DNA of 64,000 nucleotides from Emergomyces orientalis (GCA_002110485.1 MOWL01000002.1:558001-622000), one strand, 5' to 3'. Shown: positions 22,049 through 35,278, counted from the stretch's first letter. The notes: generated from the letters alone by a model not told the origin. Translations and numbers: made by a program.

Positions 22049-24034
22049 TTACGTCAGTTCATCCCAAACGAGCGGAGGCAGAGTATTATCTCCCCAGTTG
22101 CTGTCATCCACACCACCCGATCCTCCATCCTCCATTTGGAATGAGAATAGTGAGGTGTTGGTAATGCTGGGCAAGTCTGGCAGAGCAGGAGGGGGCGGTG
22201 GAAGCATGACTAGATCTATGACATTCGTAGAACCAACATCATTGGGTGGAGATCGAGAGGTACGTCTCTTGTCCGGCCCAGAGTCAGCTACGTCGGATTG
22301 GCCCCTGGTAGGGATTGTTTTCAACTGGTTTCCGGAGAGCAACATGGAGATCGTTGAAGTATCTCTATCGTGGAGCATAGGAGGGTCCGCTGTACCAGAG
22401 TTATCGTTGCCAACAGTATCCTTTTTAACGACGTCGGTACTTTTGGCGGTTACGGAGCCGCCTTCCCGGTACACGTGGGGAAATTTAGTGCGGAAACGGT
22501 CCCTGAGATCTGTTGCTTTTCTATGCATTAAGTTCAGCCGTTTATCCTGCCGAATTAATGTCCACTGGAATCCATGAACTGCATGGCCTTTGAGGAGAGC
22601 GTCATCCTCTGCCGGTGTGAATGGACGTCGAGAACGTCTGTTCGACTTAATGCTCAAACAAGGTTCTGGAAGGCCCAAAGCCATGAGTGTCGATTTAGAT
22701 TTACTGGATAATGTTGGGCTGGTTTTAGAGGGTGAAGATTGGGAGGCTATGCTTGTCAATTTAGACGGGCCTGAAGCCATATTCGAAGTTCCACCTGCAG
22801 AGGGCATGGCTGGCGGAGATTCCGGAGGCGAATGCCCGATATTGGCATTCTGGTTAGCAGGTTTCAGAACGATTGCCGTCGAACTTGCATCCAGTTCCTG
22901 ATTGTTCCTGCGAGATCTCGGATCGGGAAGCAGAATTTTACCTGTTAAGTTGGCTTCCGACCCATTTGAGGCGTCCGTGAGGCTAGTTTTAACTGCTTCG
23001 ATAATGTGCTGGTCCGCACCATAAACCCATGGACAACAGACGCGGAACCTATCCTTCAGATTTGCAGCGGTTCGTTGATTAAATTTGAGCTCAGGCTGGG
23101 CAAGGATTGCCGTCCAATTCCCGACCCCACACTTCACGACCCCTCGTAACAAATCCCGCGTCTCTTCTTCTGACCATTTTCGTAGTTTTTTCCTTGATCG
23201 CGGTTCGGGTTTGGGCGATACAGGCTCCTTCTCGATCTCCCGAGCAGTTTCTTTTGAGACATCATGTTCTGGGATAGTTATTTGGCCTCCATGTTCCACG
23301 GAGGCTTCATCGATCTCTCCAATACTCTCTTCAATGCCGAGTTCAATGATGTCATTGATCCGTCTGCCTCTTCGTTCGTTAGCCGCACTCCCGGGTGTGA
23401 TAACCTGCGGGCCCGGAATATCCCGCGTTGGCCGCGTAAGAATCGTGGGAGTAGCATTGGGCTCTATGGGTGGGAATAAAGCTGCGTTTGGTGGGGGCTC
23501 ATTTAAACCGTTCAATATTGTTAAGGGCCCAAAAGGTGGACGCTTAGGTGTTTCTTTTTGATTTTTAGGAATAGGAAGCTGAAGATGTTCTCCAAAAACA
23601 TCCCCATTTAGATCCAGTCGACGACGTTTTCGTGGGACGTCTTCGTCGAAGGATGCATACGGTAGCTTCTCGATGGCGCGGAGATTGATGAATGTCGGAA
23701 GAATGGTCTTTGGAGGAGGATCAGAACTTGATACTTTCCCGTAGAGTGAATCAGAGGTTGAGTTGGAGGTCCGGGCCGCATGCAGGAAATCTTCAAGTGT
23801 AGGAAGCTTAGCGGGTGGGTTTCCGCTAACGAGTGAGGTTTTGGAGATATTAGTAGTTTCTCTCGTCCCCCCCGCATTCGGCTCGAGCGGAGAGGGAGCT
23901 TTGAGAGAGCGGGAGGGAATAGGGTCCCGTAGAGGTGGGATTCGTAGATTGTTGGGCTGCGGCAAGTCGCGAAGCTGATTGAAGGGATCATCAGCCATAG
24001 GGATCGTATACATTCCCGTCAGCGGGTCCATCAT
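22049..24034 (-). CDS. Double-Myb telobox protein (Teb1-like)
   Basis: Nuclear DNA-binding protein with two widely spaced Myb/SANT domains, each ending in a telobox-like motif. It resembles Schizosaccharomyces Teb1 and its ascomycete relatives, which bind TTAGGG-like promoter and telomere repeats. A single exon of 661 residues. ATG 24034 (MMDPLTGMYTIPMADDP) is the first ATG in frame; further upstream the frame opens only with a TTG. Myb 1 at about 283-338 (RKWSEEETRDLLRGVVK ... ANLKDRFR). Myb 2 at about 466-521 (RRPFTPAEDDALLKGHAVHG ... TDLRDRFRTKFP). The linker is rich in Ser and Pro. A basic cluster PRKRRRLD near residue 135 is a likely nuclear localisation signal. The C-terminal tail is Pro-rich and acidic. 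DNA target is inferred from the family. Confidence 0.8.
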   Translation of the reverse strand: MMDPLTGMYTIPMADDPFNQLRDLPQPNNLRIPPLRDPIPSRSLKAPSPLEPNAGGTRETTNISKTSLVSGNPPAKLPTLEDFLHAARTSNSTSDSLYGKVSSSDPPPKTILPTFINLRAIEKLPYASFDEDVPRKRRRLDLNGDVFGEHLQLPIPKNQKETPKRPPFGPLTILNGLNEPPPNAALFPPIEPNATPTILTRPTRDIPGPQVITPGSAANERRGRRINDIIELGIEESIGEIDEASVEHGGQITIPEHDVSKETAREIEKEPVSPKPEPRSRKKLRKWSEEETRDLLRGVVKCGVGNWTAILAQPELKFNQRTAANLKDRFRVCCPWVYGADQHIIEAVKTSLTDASNGSEANLTGKILLPDPRSRRNNQELDASSTAIVLKPANQNANIGHSPPESPPAMPSAGGTSNMASGPSKLTSIASQSSPSKTSPTLSSKSKSTLMALGLPEPCLSIKSNRRSRRPFTPAEDDALLKGHAVHGFQWTLIRQDKRLNLMHRKATDLRDRFRTKFPHVYREGGSVTAKSTDVVKKDTVGNDNSGTADPPMLHDRDTSTISMLLSGNQLKTIPTRGQSDVADSGPDKRRTSRSPPNDVGSTNVIDLVMLPPPPPALPDLPSITNTSLFSFQMEDGGSGGVDDSNWGDNTLPPLVWDELT

Positions 24035-24419
24035 CTCGTCCAGCAAGACCCCCGCCTATTGACCCTGTAGCCATTTGTTCACACCATCCGTTGTCGATAC
24101 TGTATCAAGGAAACTGACTGGTGTTATACAGACGGGTAACTTCAAGAGTCTTCAAATCGAGAACTGGAAATTAGAAAGGTCACGTGTATTCGGCATTCCC
24201 CTGCTTAGTGTAAACCCCTTGACCCGCCAGCTAGCCATCTCCGTGAGGTATGCATTTCAGTTTGTTTTTATCAACTATTCAGATTAGATATTTTTCTTTC
24301 CCAGTCGCTGGCACGAGCCTACTTGTGTATAATAACACGGGTTATCACTGCAAATACCCCAAAACTCAAATTACGGCAGATCTGTATCCGACGCTACAAA
24401 GTCTTCTACTGCATTCAAA
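24035..24419. promoter_or_regulatory. Divergent upstream region of the Myb and membrane-protein genes
   Basis: 385 bp between divergent start codons, so both promoters are probably here. No unambiguous element seen. Confidence 0.4.
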
Positions 24420-24949
24420 ATGACCACTATACTGCCTCTATGGCCTCATATTCTCTTCGCGGTTCTGGAGCCAATCTCGCTGTATTTATCCTCATCATGA
24501 ACCGCCCCCGAGTGCTGGATCAGAAACTAACTTCTATTAGCATTGCGGGATTTTGTTTTGCAATTTTCAACAATAACAAATTCGTTGCTGGCCAGACCCC
24601 CAACTCGTTTACGCCCGCGGAACTGCCATTAAGCACTCAGGCAATCTCTTACCAGCTTGGGAATTTATATTTGCTGCTGATGATGGCGGGTGTTGCTGTT
24701 TTGTACTCTACATCAGAGCCAAAAGTGGTCAGAAACTACATGATCGCACTAGCAGTAGCAGACCTTGGTCACATCTACGCCACCTATTGGTGTATCGGGT
24801 TTCACGACCTAATCAACGTGATGCAGTGGAATGATCTGACATGGGGAAATATTGGAGCTTCTGGCATTCTCTTTGTGAATCGCATTGCATTTCTCCTTGG
24901 CGCGTTTGACTCTGCAAAATCACCCAATGACACAAGGAAGTCCCAGTGA
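24420..24949 (+). CDS. Small integral membrane protein, DUF7704-type
   Basis: Uncharacterised fungal membrane protein. Two exons, 24420-24481 and 24541-24949, joined across a 59-nt intron (gtattt...attag), give 156 residues. Exon 1 encodes MTTILPLWPHILFAVLEPIS, a typical DUF7704 opening. Four hydrophobic helices follow: around ILFAVLEPISLIAGFCFAIF, LYLLLMMAGVAVLY, YMIALAVADLGHIYATYW and ILFVNRIAFLLGAF. The conserved acidic/aromatic features DLGHIYATYW and WGNIGASG are present. The tail is short and polar (DSAKSPNDTRKSQ). The open frame extends upstream of 24420 but its N-terminus there is not homologous-looking. No function is known. Confidence 0.75.
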
Positions 24950-27900
24950 AAATAGCTAGGTAGGAATCTAGACTTATCGCTGGCCGAACTCTCTTCGTTT
25001 CCAGACACACTTCCCGTTGGCGGCCCTGTTGTTCTTGGATTTTTCATTTCCTTCTAGCTACCGTGCTTCAAAGCGGACCTTGTTTCCTTTCCGCGCCTTT
25101 TAATGTGCTTTGTGAAGGCACTCTCGGTTTTCCAATCTAATAGCCAATGTAGGCTTGATTCAAATATACTCTTTCCAATCCAAACAATGTCGTGTCCTCT
25201 TCCTTGGTTTTCGTGATTCCTGGTTTTGACTTGTAGTTCTTGGGTGTCTTGGATATAGGGCAGCGCGAATGCAACTGGAAGGGTTATAACGCGGAAAAGG
25301 ATATAACCTGCTTCGAAAAGACAATAGCAAAGTTACCACCTAAATTATATAGCCTACTCTAGGTTCACTACATTGGCAGCCGCTCCAGCTGAATCTATCT
25401 CTCAATAAATTTCGCTCTTCAAACAAGCATCTTTCGACTAAGAAGTTGGTGAACCACCTGTCACCGAGGCCACTAACAGCTCTGAAGCTTTCCGTTACTC
25501 TTCCACTGGTCCACTCCCTCACAGTCGCTTCTAGACCAAAGCCCCGTTCCACACTTCCCTACGAAAAAGGCAAATGGGCACATGGGCAGATATCAGCCAC
25601 TCACCCCAGGAAAAAATGGAAAAGAAAAGCAAATGTGGGGAGAACAATGTCGTATGTCTCGGGTAATCTGCCGAAAAATGTGGGGGACGGGAGGGAGGAA
25701 AGTTACCGCAGCGAAAGTTTTTTGAAAGGCAAAGCGAGCGGTCTGACCAGGACAACCCGCTTTTTATGCACTACGGCCTGGAGGCGGTCAACAACTGCCG
25801 TACACGACCCCTCTCTGCATACACGTGCTTTAAGGGTCGACATGTATCTTCATCTATGCAACCCCCATTCTGAGGTAGACTTGAACAGCATTCTTATGTT
25901 ATGATATTTTTTTCGCCAGGAGAGACAGTAAACTCACAACCATGATAACTCCGCCTTGAAACAGAAAGACTTGAACTTCCTTCAGTTATTAACTAGCCTC
26001 GCAGAAAGAAATTCAAAGGAGCATGCCATTTCTTTCCCTCAATCTTCATCTTTGTCCACACACTGGCGGATGAGCCCCTAGTTATACAGCTGTACCAGCC
26101 TGGCGTAACCAAATCGAAGTACACTCTGACTTACCAGCAAGAAATAAATAAACGCCCAGTTACCATATAACCCAATTTCGCATGAGTATTTTCCTGTCAG
26201 CACATAGATTGACTGTGTCCATCAACTTATCTCAAGAGAGAATCTGGTGCCGCACGCGAGCAGATGGTTACTTCCAATGTGGCAGCAAACAAAGGCTTGA
26301 CTTCAGCAACTAATTAAATTACATGTTTTCCAAGGCTTATTAAGGCAGGAATAATAACGCACGAAGTATGAAAACTGGCTCCAATAGCTATTAAGTCTGT
26401 GTCTTTACTACAAATTTGTAGGCTTTGGGTGGTTCATGTTGTTCATTGACAGCTGAACTCATTATTCCCAGCCATTCCTGGATCTTTCAAGCAATGCTGC
26501 TAGCCCAAACCATTGCAGAGCACCCCGCCCCCCACCCCCCCCCCCAAAAAAAAAAAAAAAAAAGGAGATGAAAAAATGAAAAAAGCAAGAAAAGCAAAGA
26601 AGGAGAAATGAAAAGAAACACTTGCGGCGGTATTCACTTCCCAATACGGAAAACATCTTTACCAGCCCATTTCGGGTTGCGAAGCACGAAACGTAGAACG
26701 ATATCCATGGCAAAATATAGCTCAGGGCGTTAGCAACGAACAGATGTTGGAAATGCTTTGTGAGCACCACTAAATTGCTAGGTCAGTTTTAGTCTCTAGA
26801 TTTTGCGTCTTTTTGTCCCCGAGTCGAAGGTTAACTCCGCTTTCAATGGGTAAACAAGTGGCAGGTGTTGTGTATAAGTCGTGAGGTACGATTGATTTAC
26901 AAAAGGAAAGCTTGACCAGCTTTCTTATTGCGTGAAATCTGTTTGAACTTGCTGAGCATCCTGAGTAGCGACATTCCTCTTGACCGCCACAAGGCACACA
27001 GGCGCAGCTCAGCCGGAAACGTGGGGCTCGGTCTGGAGTTGACGTGTAAGGCCAGCGCTTTTGGTAAGCTAGGAGTGATCAAACCTCGGTTTACGGAACT
27101 CTGGACAGCGCCAACGAAACAACGGCGCACGCTCCATACTTGCGCCGAACGCCAAACTAGAGCTAGCACCCGACCCTTTACCATGGTAATATCCCGAAAT
27201 GTGGATCAGGCTAACTGGTGGATAATAACCGGAACCCGAACCTTCCCCCAACTGCCAGCTCAAGTTCAGTATGGATGCCCTAAGGGGGTTCGCAGCCATT
27301 TGGCTATTGTGCTTTACTGTGAAAACCAGGGTGAACAACATGATTTGGCAGAGGCGTTTTGTATGTGACCTCAAGGGAGGTTGTTGGAAAGGTGCAGCAC
27401 GGATGGTGAATTGCAATTAGCCCTCTTGCTCGTGGCAGATTAAGAGGCTGGGTTAACGGAAGCCGTTACGCCTCTAATTGAGTTGCATTCGAAAATTAGC
27501 GGTATGAGCGTATCGTACCATGCCCCACAGTTCCGCTATGGAAGCGAGCTTCTCATGGGAGAACTTCATTTAGCCTTGTTTAGCCGTGAAGGAGAATAGT
27601 ACCAATAATGGAGCGGGATGGGTCCGTTTTCACCTGAAAGCTCGAGGAGTCACAGTTAGGCCGTACACTATTTGCACTCCAATCTTCCCGCCACTAAGCG
27701 TTGGCAATTTCTTACTGGTGCACAGAGGGCCGTGCTAGGTGTGAGGCCCAATTCCTGATGATATCGAAAAAACTGCCTGGAGAATCCCATGCGGGTAACC
27801 CCGAGAGTAGCTCTGGATCTCATGTCGCTCAGAGAAGAGTTGCCGCTCATATAATAACAATCGCTTGGCATGTTCTTTCACCCATAGTTCTGGCGACTGA

Positions 27901-30568
27901 TGTGCAAACCAGAGACTTGACAGATACAATCGGGATAACAAGCGGACGAGTTTCCAACCAATGAGGAATCCCTTAGTCGTTGAACCGAACCACCAAGGAC
28001 GTTTCCTGTCAGCCATGCGGAATTTTGGCGGGGTTCTCAAGCCGCACTGACGTAACTAATATTGACACGGAGGACCCCAGGTACGATGTCTGTACTCCGT
28101 ATGTACCGTAAAAATAAGGCGTCATCTGGAGACTCGATGCGGAGAAGCGTAGATCTGCAGGAGCAGCTTAATAATAATTTGCAGAACCTTTGTATTGCTC
28201 TAGGCACTGGTGACATGCACTAATGCTGTTTATTACCAGCCAGTTTTACCAAACCAAGCAAGGAGGCGGATCCTCTTGGCCTTTCACCCTCATTGGGCTC
28301 TAAAATATTTCATAATGGCTGACTGAGATGAAAGTCACTGTGTATTGCACGTTACATGTAACAAATTGCAACGCACTAATCCCCAAATATTCTCCTGTTC
28401 CTGGGTCGCGAGGAGAACGAGTGAGACCAGCTCAGAAGCCTGCCGCATGATCAACGAGACTACAGATGCCTGCTGACAGCTTGACCCCAGCTCCCCCAAG
28501 TTTATTGAGGCGTAGTATTGCAAGGATGTTGTTTCGTGAAGCCTGATGAATCAATGCCGCTTGGTGGCTTAGTTCTGGGGGACCCATAGTCCGTGAACAT
28601 ATTGCAGGTTCGTCTCGTCCATAACTGGCAGACAAATATATCAACACCTTGGGTACATGAACAGCACAGTAAGATGTTCATACCTGCGGTCCATCCGTCC
28701 GAAATTAGCTACTTTGGTGCAATACATGGTGTGAAAGAAGCGCTTCCCGTCAAGTTTAAATATCATTTAGCGCTTCTTCAGGCCAATCAAGTGCCTGGCC
28801 ATAATTCTGAGAGAACGAGTAATGGTGGTGTCCAGCGAGAGTTGGTGTGCGGGTGGTAAGGACGCAGCGGCATGGCATGGTATGGTCTGGTGCCATGTAA
28901 AAAGGCCTTACGCCTGCAGGATACTATACTGGGATGACATACCAAACCGAGCAACTTTGGCATGTTCTTGACGAATTGATTCACTTTGCTAGTAACGATA
29001 CCCTCCACTGGAATTACACCCGAAAGTCGTCGGCGCTTGCATTAATATTCGGGGTTTGTTCGCCGAGGAGTCAGTTGTTTACATGATAATCGTCTGCTTT
29101 TCGATGCTTCTTGCTTTCTTTCCAGCTGATAATTAACGATGATCCGATCCTGGCGGTGCGTCTGTAAAATCAAAATTCCCATTTCGCTGCCTATCATGGG
29201 GCAAACAAAGAGTCCTCCACACCGTCACTTTGTCGCTCTGTGGTTCCTTGGTTTCATGAGCGCAATTATAGCTAGGCCTTTGACCCATTTCCAAGCACTA
29301 GGAGGAGATAATGTGGGCCAATAACCACAGTTCGTTAGCAGACATCTTCAACGGTTGAAGTTTTATCGACCAAACCACTTCTTCATAGTGATGTCGTGGG
29401 TCTCTGCACCCAAATTGCACAGGCTATGGCCGCGTGAAGGGGTGCTTGTTGCCGAAGCACAAAAGATAAAAATAATAAGGAAATTAATAATAATAATTAT
29501 AATAATAAGAGCATAATAATAAGAGCATAAAGCAAACTGAAAGGTCTTCCCGCCCGAGCCTGCCATTCAGTCTGACACCAGGATTTCCCTGAAGTTACCC
29601 TCTGGCAAGCCTAAACTAAGGCTTGTTCTGGAATGTGTACTGATTGGATGTGGCCCCCTTACCCTTCTACTCAAGTCTACACGAGGTTGGGGGAAGCTTG
29701 ATATCTAACTTACCCCTCAGCTTGGGTGGATGGTTGCGTCCTCTGTTGTTCTAAAGTTAATCCATGTCAAAATTCAACCTTTCACCGCTGACATGGTTTT
29801 TGATGCGCATTTTCTATCATCTCCAGTAATAACGGTTCCCACTTAAACACATCTTGACACCTTGGATTGCGATTGGCAAACACTGAAGCCAGCTATTCAT
29901 TGCTGTGCCCACCAGATGTCTCTTCGCTAAGATCGTTCTGGCTACTCACATCGAAGACCGCACTCTGCGACAAGAGGGATTCAAGCTAAGGTCGTCAAAT
30001 TGGGGTATTGCATGATTGGCGCTGATTGCCTCTACCGTTTCATCTTTCTCCTACCCAGATCACCCGTAAACCTGGAACTCGGAATCCGCCTGAGTGGGAC
30101 AGGATATCTAAGCGGTATTTGGGAAACGCCACCCACGCCCCCAATATTTGGCCAAGGGCCTATGGCGGAAATGGCAAGAGTCGCAATGCCCCATACCAGC
30201 CAAGCCGCCCTTCATAGATTAATACCAGGGCTTGACAGTCTTGACGGTGAAGAGAACTGGATAGTGGAGGTTTCTCATGTCTCCCTGGCACGGTACCCTA
30301 GATTTCTTCAGCATCCACCATCGCAAATCTCTCCACTCTATTCTGTGGCCCCTCAGACTTTTCTGGTTGACTACACCTCTTATGGCTAATCTTCCCTTAT
30401 AGTCTCATTTTCCTTTGCTCTTTCTTTCTTTTTTTTTTTTGTTTACCCTTTCCACCTTCGATTCCGGACTTGGGCAATTATGATATCCTATTCTGAATGA
30501 CTCTGCTTCTTCTATAATCTCCGCTGGTGAACGCCTGTATCTACTTTCCGTTGGACGGACCTCTGGAT
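24950..30568. other. 5.6-kb gene-poor region
   Basis: No gene recognised. Several open frames of 60-150 codons exist on both strands (for example 25446-25904, 26928-27416, 30000-30389) but none carries a family motif and their frames overlap antisense. Low-complexity tracts: a C-run joined to an A-run at about 26523-26563, and TAA-type repeats at about 29466-29530. The last 500 bp probably hold the promoter and 5' UTR of the RasGEF-like gene. Confidence 0.45.
26523..26563. repeat. Poly-C / poly-A homopolymer junction
   Basis: A C-rich run interrupted by single G and A bases is followed directly by a run of about 18 A. It is simple sequence with no visible function and is prone to length change. 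Confidence 0.8.
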
Positions 30569-32243
30569 ATGGCTCACTTCACAGGAGACAATGCCATGCC
30601 ATTCTTTTGGCAAGGACCTCAACTTTTTGACGCACAGGTTGAAGACGACTCGGTTCAGGTTTACCCCGCTGATGCCATGGAATCGACGGGATACTCGGAA
30701 ACGTCCCCTGCAACTCACGATAGCCCTGGTAGCGTCGTTTCCCGACCTTTACCGATTTCCAAGGCTCCCTTCAAGCTTGAGCTGAAGCCACCTCGATTCG
30801 ATGTGCAATGGCGATGGTGGGAAGATGAGGCTAGCTTTATCCTGCGAGCATTCACCGTTGAAGCCATCAAACGACTCGTACAGTTCCGTTTATATCATGA
30901 CGATAACCTCCCAAGGTCCATCCTTCGAAGTCGAGACGCAAACACTGTGACCACATTTCTCAACTCATTGTTACCCTCAAGTGGTGCCACAGTAGAAGCC
31001 CAACTTACACATTACGATAGAGTTGAGAAGCTGCTGAGTCTATGTCGCTCTAAAAATAACGAAGCTAGGCCTTGGAGCTGGTTTCCGACTACACCCTCCA
31101 GCGATCTCTGCTATGAAACCATTGCTAGAGACGTTAACGAAGAAAGCTATTTGCAGTTTATGGCTGTTCGGTTCGAAGACTGGGTCCACTACTCACTGGG
31201 GTATCCTACACCATCAGTGGAATGGTTCCTCGCTCAGCATTCGAAACTCTCAAGTTACCTCATGGATCATTTCAATGAATTCGCTGATCAAGCGCATAAA
31301 TATGCCGAAGTAGAAAAGGTCCGTACGAGCTCCAAATCACTTGATGCTCCTAATAACGCTAAAACTTAATTTAGCATCTCCGCTCAGGAAATCCTTTTGC
31401 TCATCAGGCGGTTTTATGCTGCCTCAAAGCTAAAGGAATTGTGGAATCTGACGATGCTCAATTGCCGACACACAAACTCATGCGATTCCTCACTATCCCG
31501 ATACAAAACTTGTTCACAACCCAGCAGAATGGCCTAATACTCATGTTAAAGAAGCTGGTGGTATTGCAAATACGCTTCAACCGTAGATATCATCAAGGAT
31601 CGGATGTGAACTGGGATAGTCATTTCGAGGCTGAATCGCCATTACTTGACGAGTTCTTTGAGGCTTCTTCGCCTCGCGCCCTAGCTAGAAGTCTCACACA
31701 CACTGATGACCGGGACTTTACCGGCCTCTCCTCACGAAGCTTCGCCACGGAAGACTCCAAATTCCGTCAACTGACAGCGAACTGGGATAATTTGTGTACG
31801 GTGACCGAGGAGTGTTGCCTGGCTTATCCGGACCTGGTTGACTATTTTAAAAACTGTGTTCAGGTTAGTCTTTTTGTCATCTCCCCAAATTTTGGTTTGG
31901 ATCTTGCTCTAGATGTGACGACAGCAGTTGACGGCCTGAAAAGGATCTATACAACCGAAGGAATTACTATTCGGCAATAGCAATACTCCATGGTCTTCAG
32001 AAAGCCAATCCGCAAAGGCTTTCATTCAACCTCCTCTTTCCAGCCCCCGCCGCTACACTACACAGCTCTACAAGATCCCCGGTAAATTTCTTTGACCTCC
32101 TCGACTCTGCTAACAACTACGGATCATACCGAAAACTACTCCAAAGCAGACCTGGGTTACCGTTTCTTGCCCCCCATGCTAAAGAATATCAGTTGCACGG
32201 GGAGCAGGGGCTTGCGGGCATATTTCCCCTTCCTGATCTATAG
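30569..32243 (+). CDS. RasGEF-domain-like protein
   Basis: Probable guanine-nucleotide exchange factor for a Ras-family GTPase, judged from C-terminal motifs. Three exons: 30569-31322, 31388-31863 and 31944-32243, giving 509 residues. ATG 30569 (MAHFTGDNAMPFF) is the first ATG of a frame that otherwise opens at a GTG. Intron 1 (gtacga...ctcag, branch CTAATAAC) restores EVEKVRNPFAHQAVL. Intron 2 joins FKNCVQ to DLYNRRNYYSAIAILHGLQ. The YYSAIAILHGLQ helix, LLDSANNYGSYRKLL and GLPFLAP match the C-terminal half of RasGEF domains, and EWFLAQHSKLSSYLMDHF fits an earlier helix. Between them is a long insertion (about residues 270-370). No separate SH3 or N-terminal REM module was recognised. It is a divergent member; exchange activity is not certain. 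Confidence 0.65.
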
Positions 32244-35200
32244 TGCGGAAGGAAAACGGCAGATATGATTCTAGGATACTGTATCATTCTGTTTTGCTCT
32301 CAGGTTGACCAGCCATCAATTACCACCAATCTCTTCATGTGGCAGCCATCGGTTATTTGTTACCTGATCGAGAGCTTGGGGGCTGCGATGGCAATGTAGC
32401 AAACAGACAAAACAGAAGAAAGGAAAGAATTCACGTAATATTTTGCTCTCTGTATTGAATTTTTTCCCGTGGAATTCCTTTTTCTCCAGTTTTATGCTCC
32501 AGAAACTGCTATGAACAACGCGCGATATATGATTCCTGCATTCGTCTATCCATTCTTTTTTGAAGGTATGGGCCACATCTCTTGTTGCGTGTCCGAAACA
32601 CAATGGCATACACAGATTTTGTGAGTCTCCACAACCGGGGACCCAGAACATCTGCAGGATCGCCTTGCCAGCCGCACATAGAGGCGGGGAACGGGCCAGA
32701 TCTAGACCACTGATAGGGAAACAGGCTGAATTGGTTTAACCCATACTCACGCGGGAACGTCTACTGACTTTCAAACGGGGTAGGGGCGTCGATGGCCGAA
32801 AATGAGTGGCAGACTACTTTGCAGCCACTATGATATAATGAACCATTAATATCTCTCGTCCTCCTGTTCGCCACATGCCCCATTCGTGCTACCTGAGGCA
32901 TAAAAGTTACACAGTAATCGGTGAGAGTGTGCGCCAATAACATTCATATAACACTCATCATCCCGCTCCCCTGCGGGGTTTGTTTCGACTTATGCTCCCC
33001 ACATGAACTTACGATTGGTCCCGCGCTTCGAGAGCAGGAGCAGGTGTGGCATCGAGTTTTCGCCTTGTGTCTGGAAAGCATTTGGCTATTTCTCCGGTTT
33101 TAAAGCTACCTAACTAATGGCCAATACAGTGCCATGCCGATATATGCCACGATGAATTCAATATGCGAGCTTCCAGCAGCAGAACCAATAAATCAGGATT
33201 GATTTTAGGAAAGGGTCAAGTCGATTACAAGCACATGTTAGTTGGTAAAATTCGTGCAATTTTGAGTGGTTGAAGAAGAAGGGTATACATATAGCGCGCG
33301 GCCAGCTAGGATGAGCGGATAACACTCCAAATCCGTAATGCTTTTCAGCAGGGTTTGATTCTTTGCCTCTACGAAGTCCTTCATAATTTGCCCCAACCCT
33401 TAGTTCTTTCTTTGCATATTCTGGTTTCACACGGTTAAGATTTAGTCTCCCGCGATTGACCACTCGTGCTGCTCGGAGTGGATTCTTGCACAATGGTGAA
33501 ACAATTAACTATGTATCCTACTTTCCATACATAATGCACGCAAATAAAATATATCAAAACAATTATTACATAGGTGTGTAAATTATATCTACACGGAAAT
33601 TTCGGCCAAAGTCTGATGTCGAACCTGTAAGGAAATACGATTCGCAACTTTCGTTTTTACACTTCGGCGAAATGGCGATACTTGGACACATAAGAAAGGG
33701 GCAAAAAAAGACCTTCGAAGAACCAAGGTCGCCGAGCAACATATCTGCGCTTGCCTGGCCCTTGGCCACTCACCAATCTGACGGATCAGTTTACAATCAA
33801 CCCGATATCTTGCCCCATCACTCTCCATGGCATGCGTACAGTTTGTTCCTGAATCACCTCCTACATTTGTTGGACTTTACCAACCTTACCTCAGCAAACC
33901 TTGGATACGGTCAGATGGGGGTTTTTCATAAAGATTCCCCTCACCACAGATACCAGCCCCATGCTCTGACACTTATGTGAACTGCACGCGCTCTCACATT
34001 GTAAATTGAAAAAGAAAGAAAGAAAGAAACATCGTCGAAATCGAGTATTTCCCTTTTGTTCTCAGAGACGAAAACTCGCCCATAGTTTGGAAAAAAATGC
34101 TGGTTGATTCGGGTACGTGTGCATGCACTGCAATGAAATATCCCACCCCGCGACTTTTCAGGCATCATATGCAATGTTACTATCAGTGCATACGTAATGT
34201 ATATGGGGAAGAGCAGCTATCTAAAATAGAATACGGTTCGTCGACTCGATCGGGATGCAATGGAATGTATAATGTTGGGTAGTATCGAGATTGAGCATTC
34301 GCGTTGATAGAACTTGGACCTTTTTTTAATTTTTTAATTTTTTTTTAATTTCTGTAGGGGATCGCATGCACGCATGCATGCAGATGATGGCATCTGTGGG
34401 ATTTTGAAATCTGAGACTGGGTACATGTACGTACGACATGTGGTAATCAGGTACATGATTCAACTCACTGTTTCGATATCAATCCTTATATTTCATCCCT
34501 AGCTACCAGTAGAGTAGGAATACGTACTACACACCGGCATCAGAATGCCAGATGTTGACAGACTAAGCTTGACATATGAAGTTTTTGTTTAAACAACAAA
34601 TATAATGTGTCGTGAAAACTTGGTGCAGATACGATGATCAGCCTTGCCATACGGTCTGCAAGAATGGAGGATTGGAACTACAGGTGTATGCAGAGAGAAT
34701 GTGAAAGAAAGAAAAACTTGAAAAACCATGGAAAACCCTGAAAACGGCGACTTTATTTTAAGTTTCTGGATGCGAGATTCTGTAGGGAGGAAAGTGTGTC
34801 TTGCTTTGTGGGTTAGGCTACATATTATAATTAGGGATACATTTTGTTTGCCAGATAGATAGGCCTGGAGGTAGCGGATGGGGAATACGGTCGCTTGAAC
34901 AGATGATGTTGAGAATTTTACATTGAAAAACGCGGGTAGATTTACTTGTACCCACAAGGAAATTTTGGAGTTCTGGGAAGTTTGGCAAATCCCTCATCTT
35001 GACATATTCTGTTTTGTTTTCTAAAATTGAACTACAATGGCAGAGAGCTTTGGGGAAAATACTAGAGCCAGGACGGATGAAAAAGTATGGATTATGCTCA
35101 TGCACTAATCTCCATGGTATCAATCACCCTGGATAGTAAAGTATGGCAAAGCTGCTGCAACTGTAGGATCAAACAGGAGGTATCAAACAAGTCAAACCAT

Positions 35201-35278
35201 TACAGGACGCCATTCTCCTCATGAAAATTCTTTGTTCATATGCATATTATTTTTGTTTTCTCACATACCCCTACATAT
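32244..35278. other. 3-kb region without an identified gene
   Basis: Only short frames with no recognisable motif. T-rich runs occur near 34321-34350, followed by a GCATGC-rich palindromic patch (34363-34381). Nothing else supportable. Confidence 0.45.

Noticed and set aside
22098..23561. Long plus-strand frames antisense to the Myb gene
   Set aside because: They mirror the codon structure of the real minus-strand gene and carry no domain.
26928..27416. Overlapping sense and antisense frames of 115-146 codons
   Set aside because: Neither shows a family motif or splice context; kept as gene-poor region.
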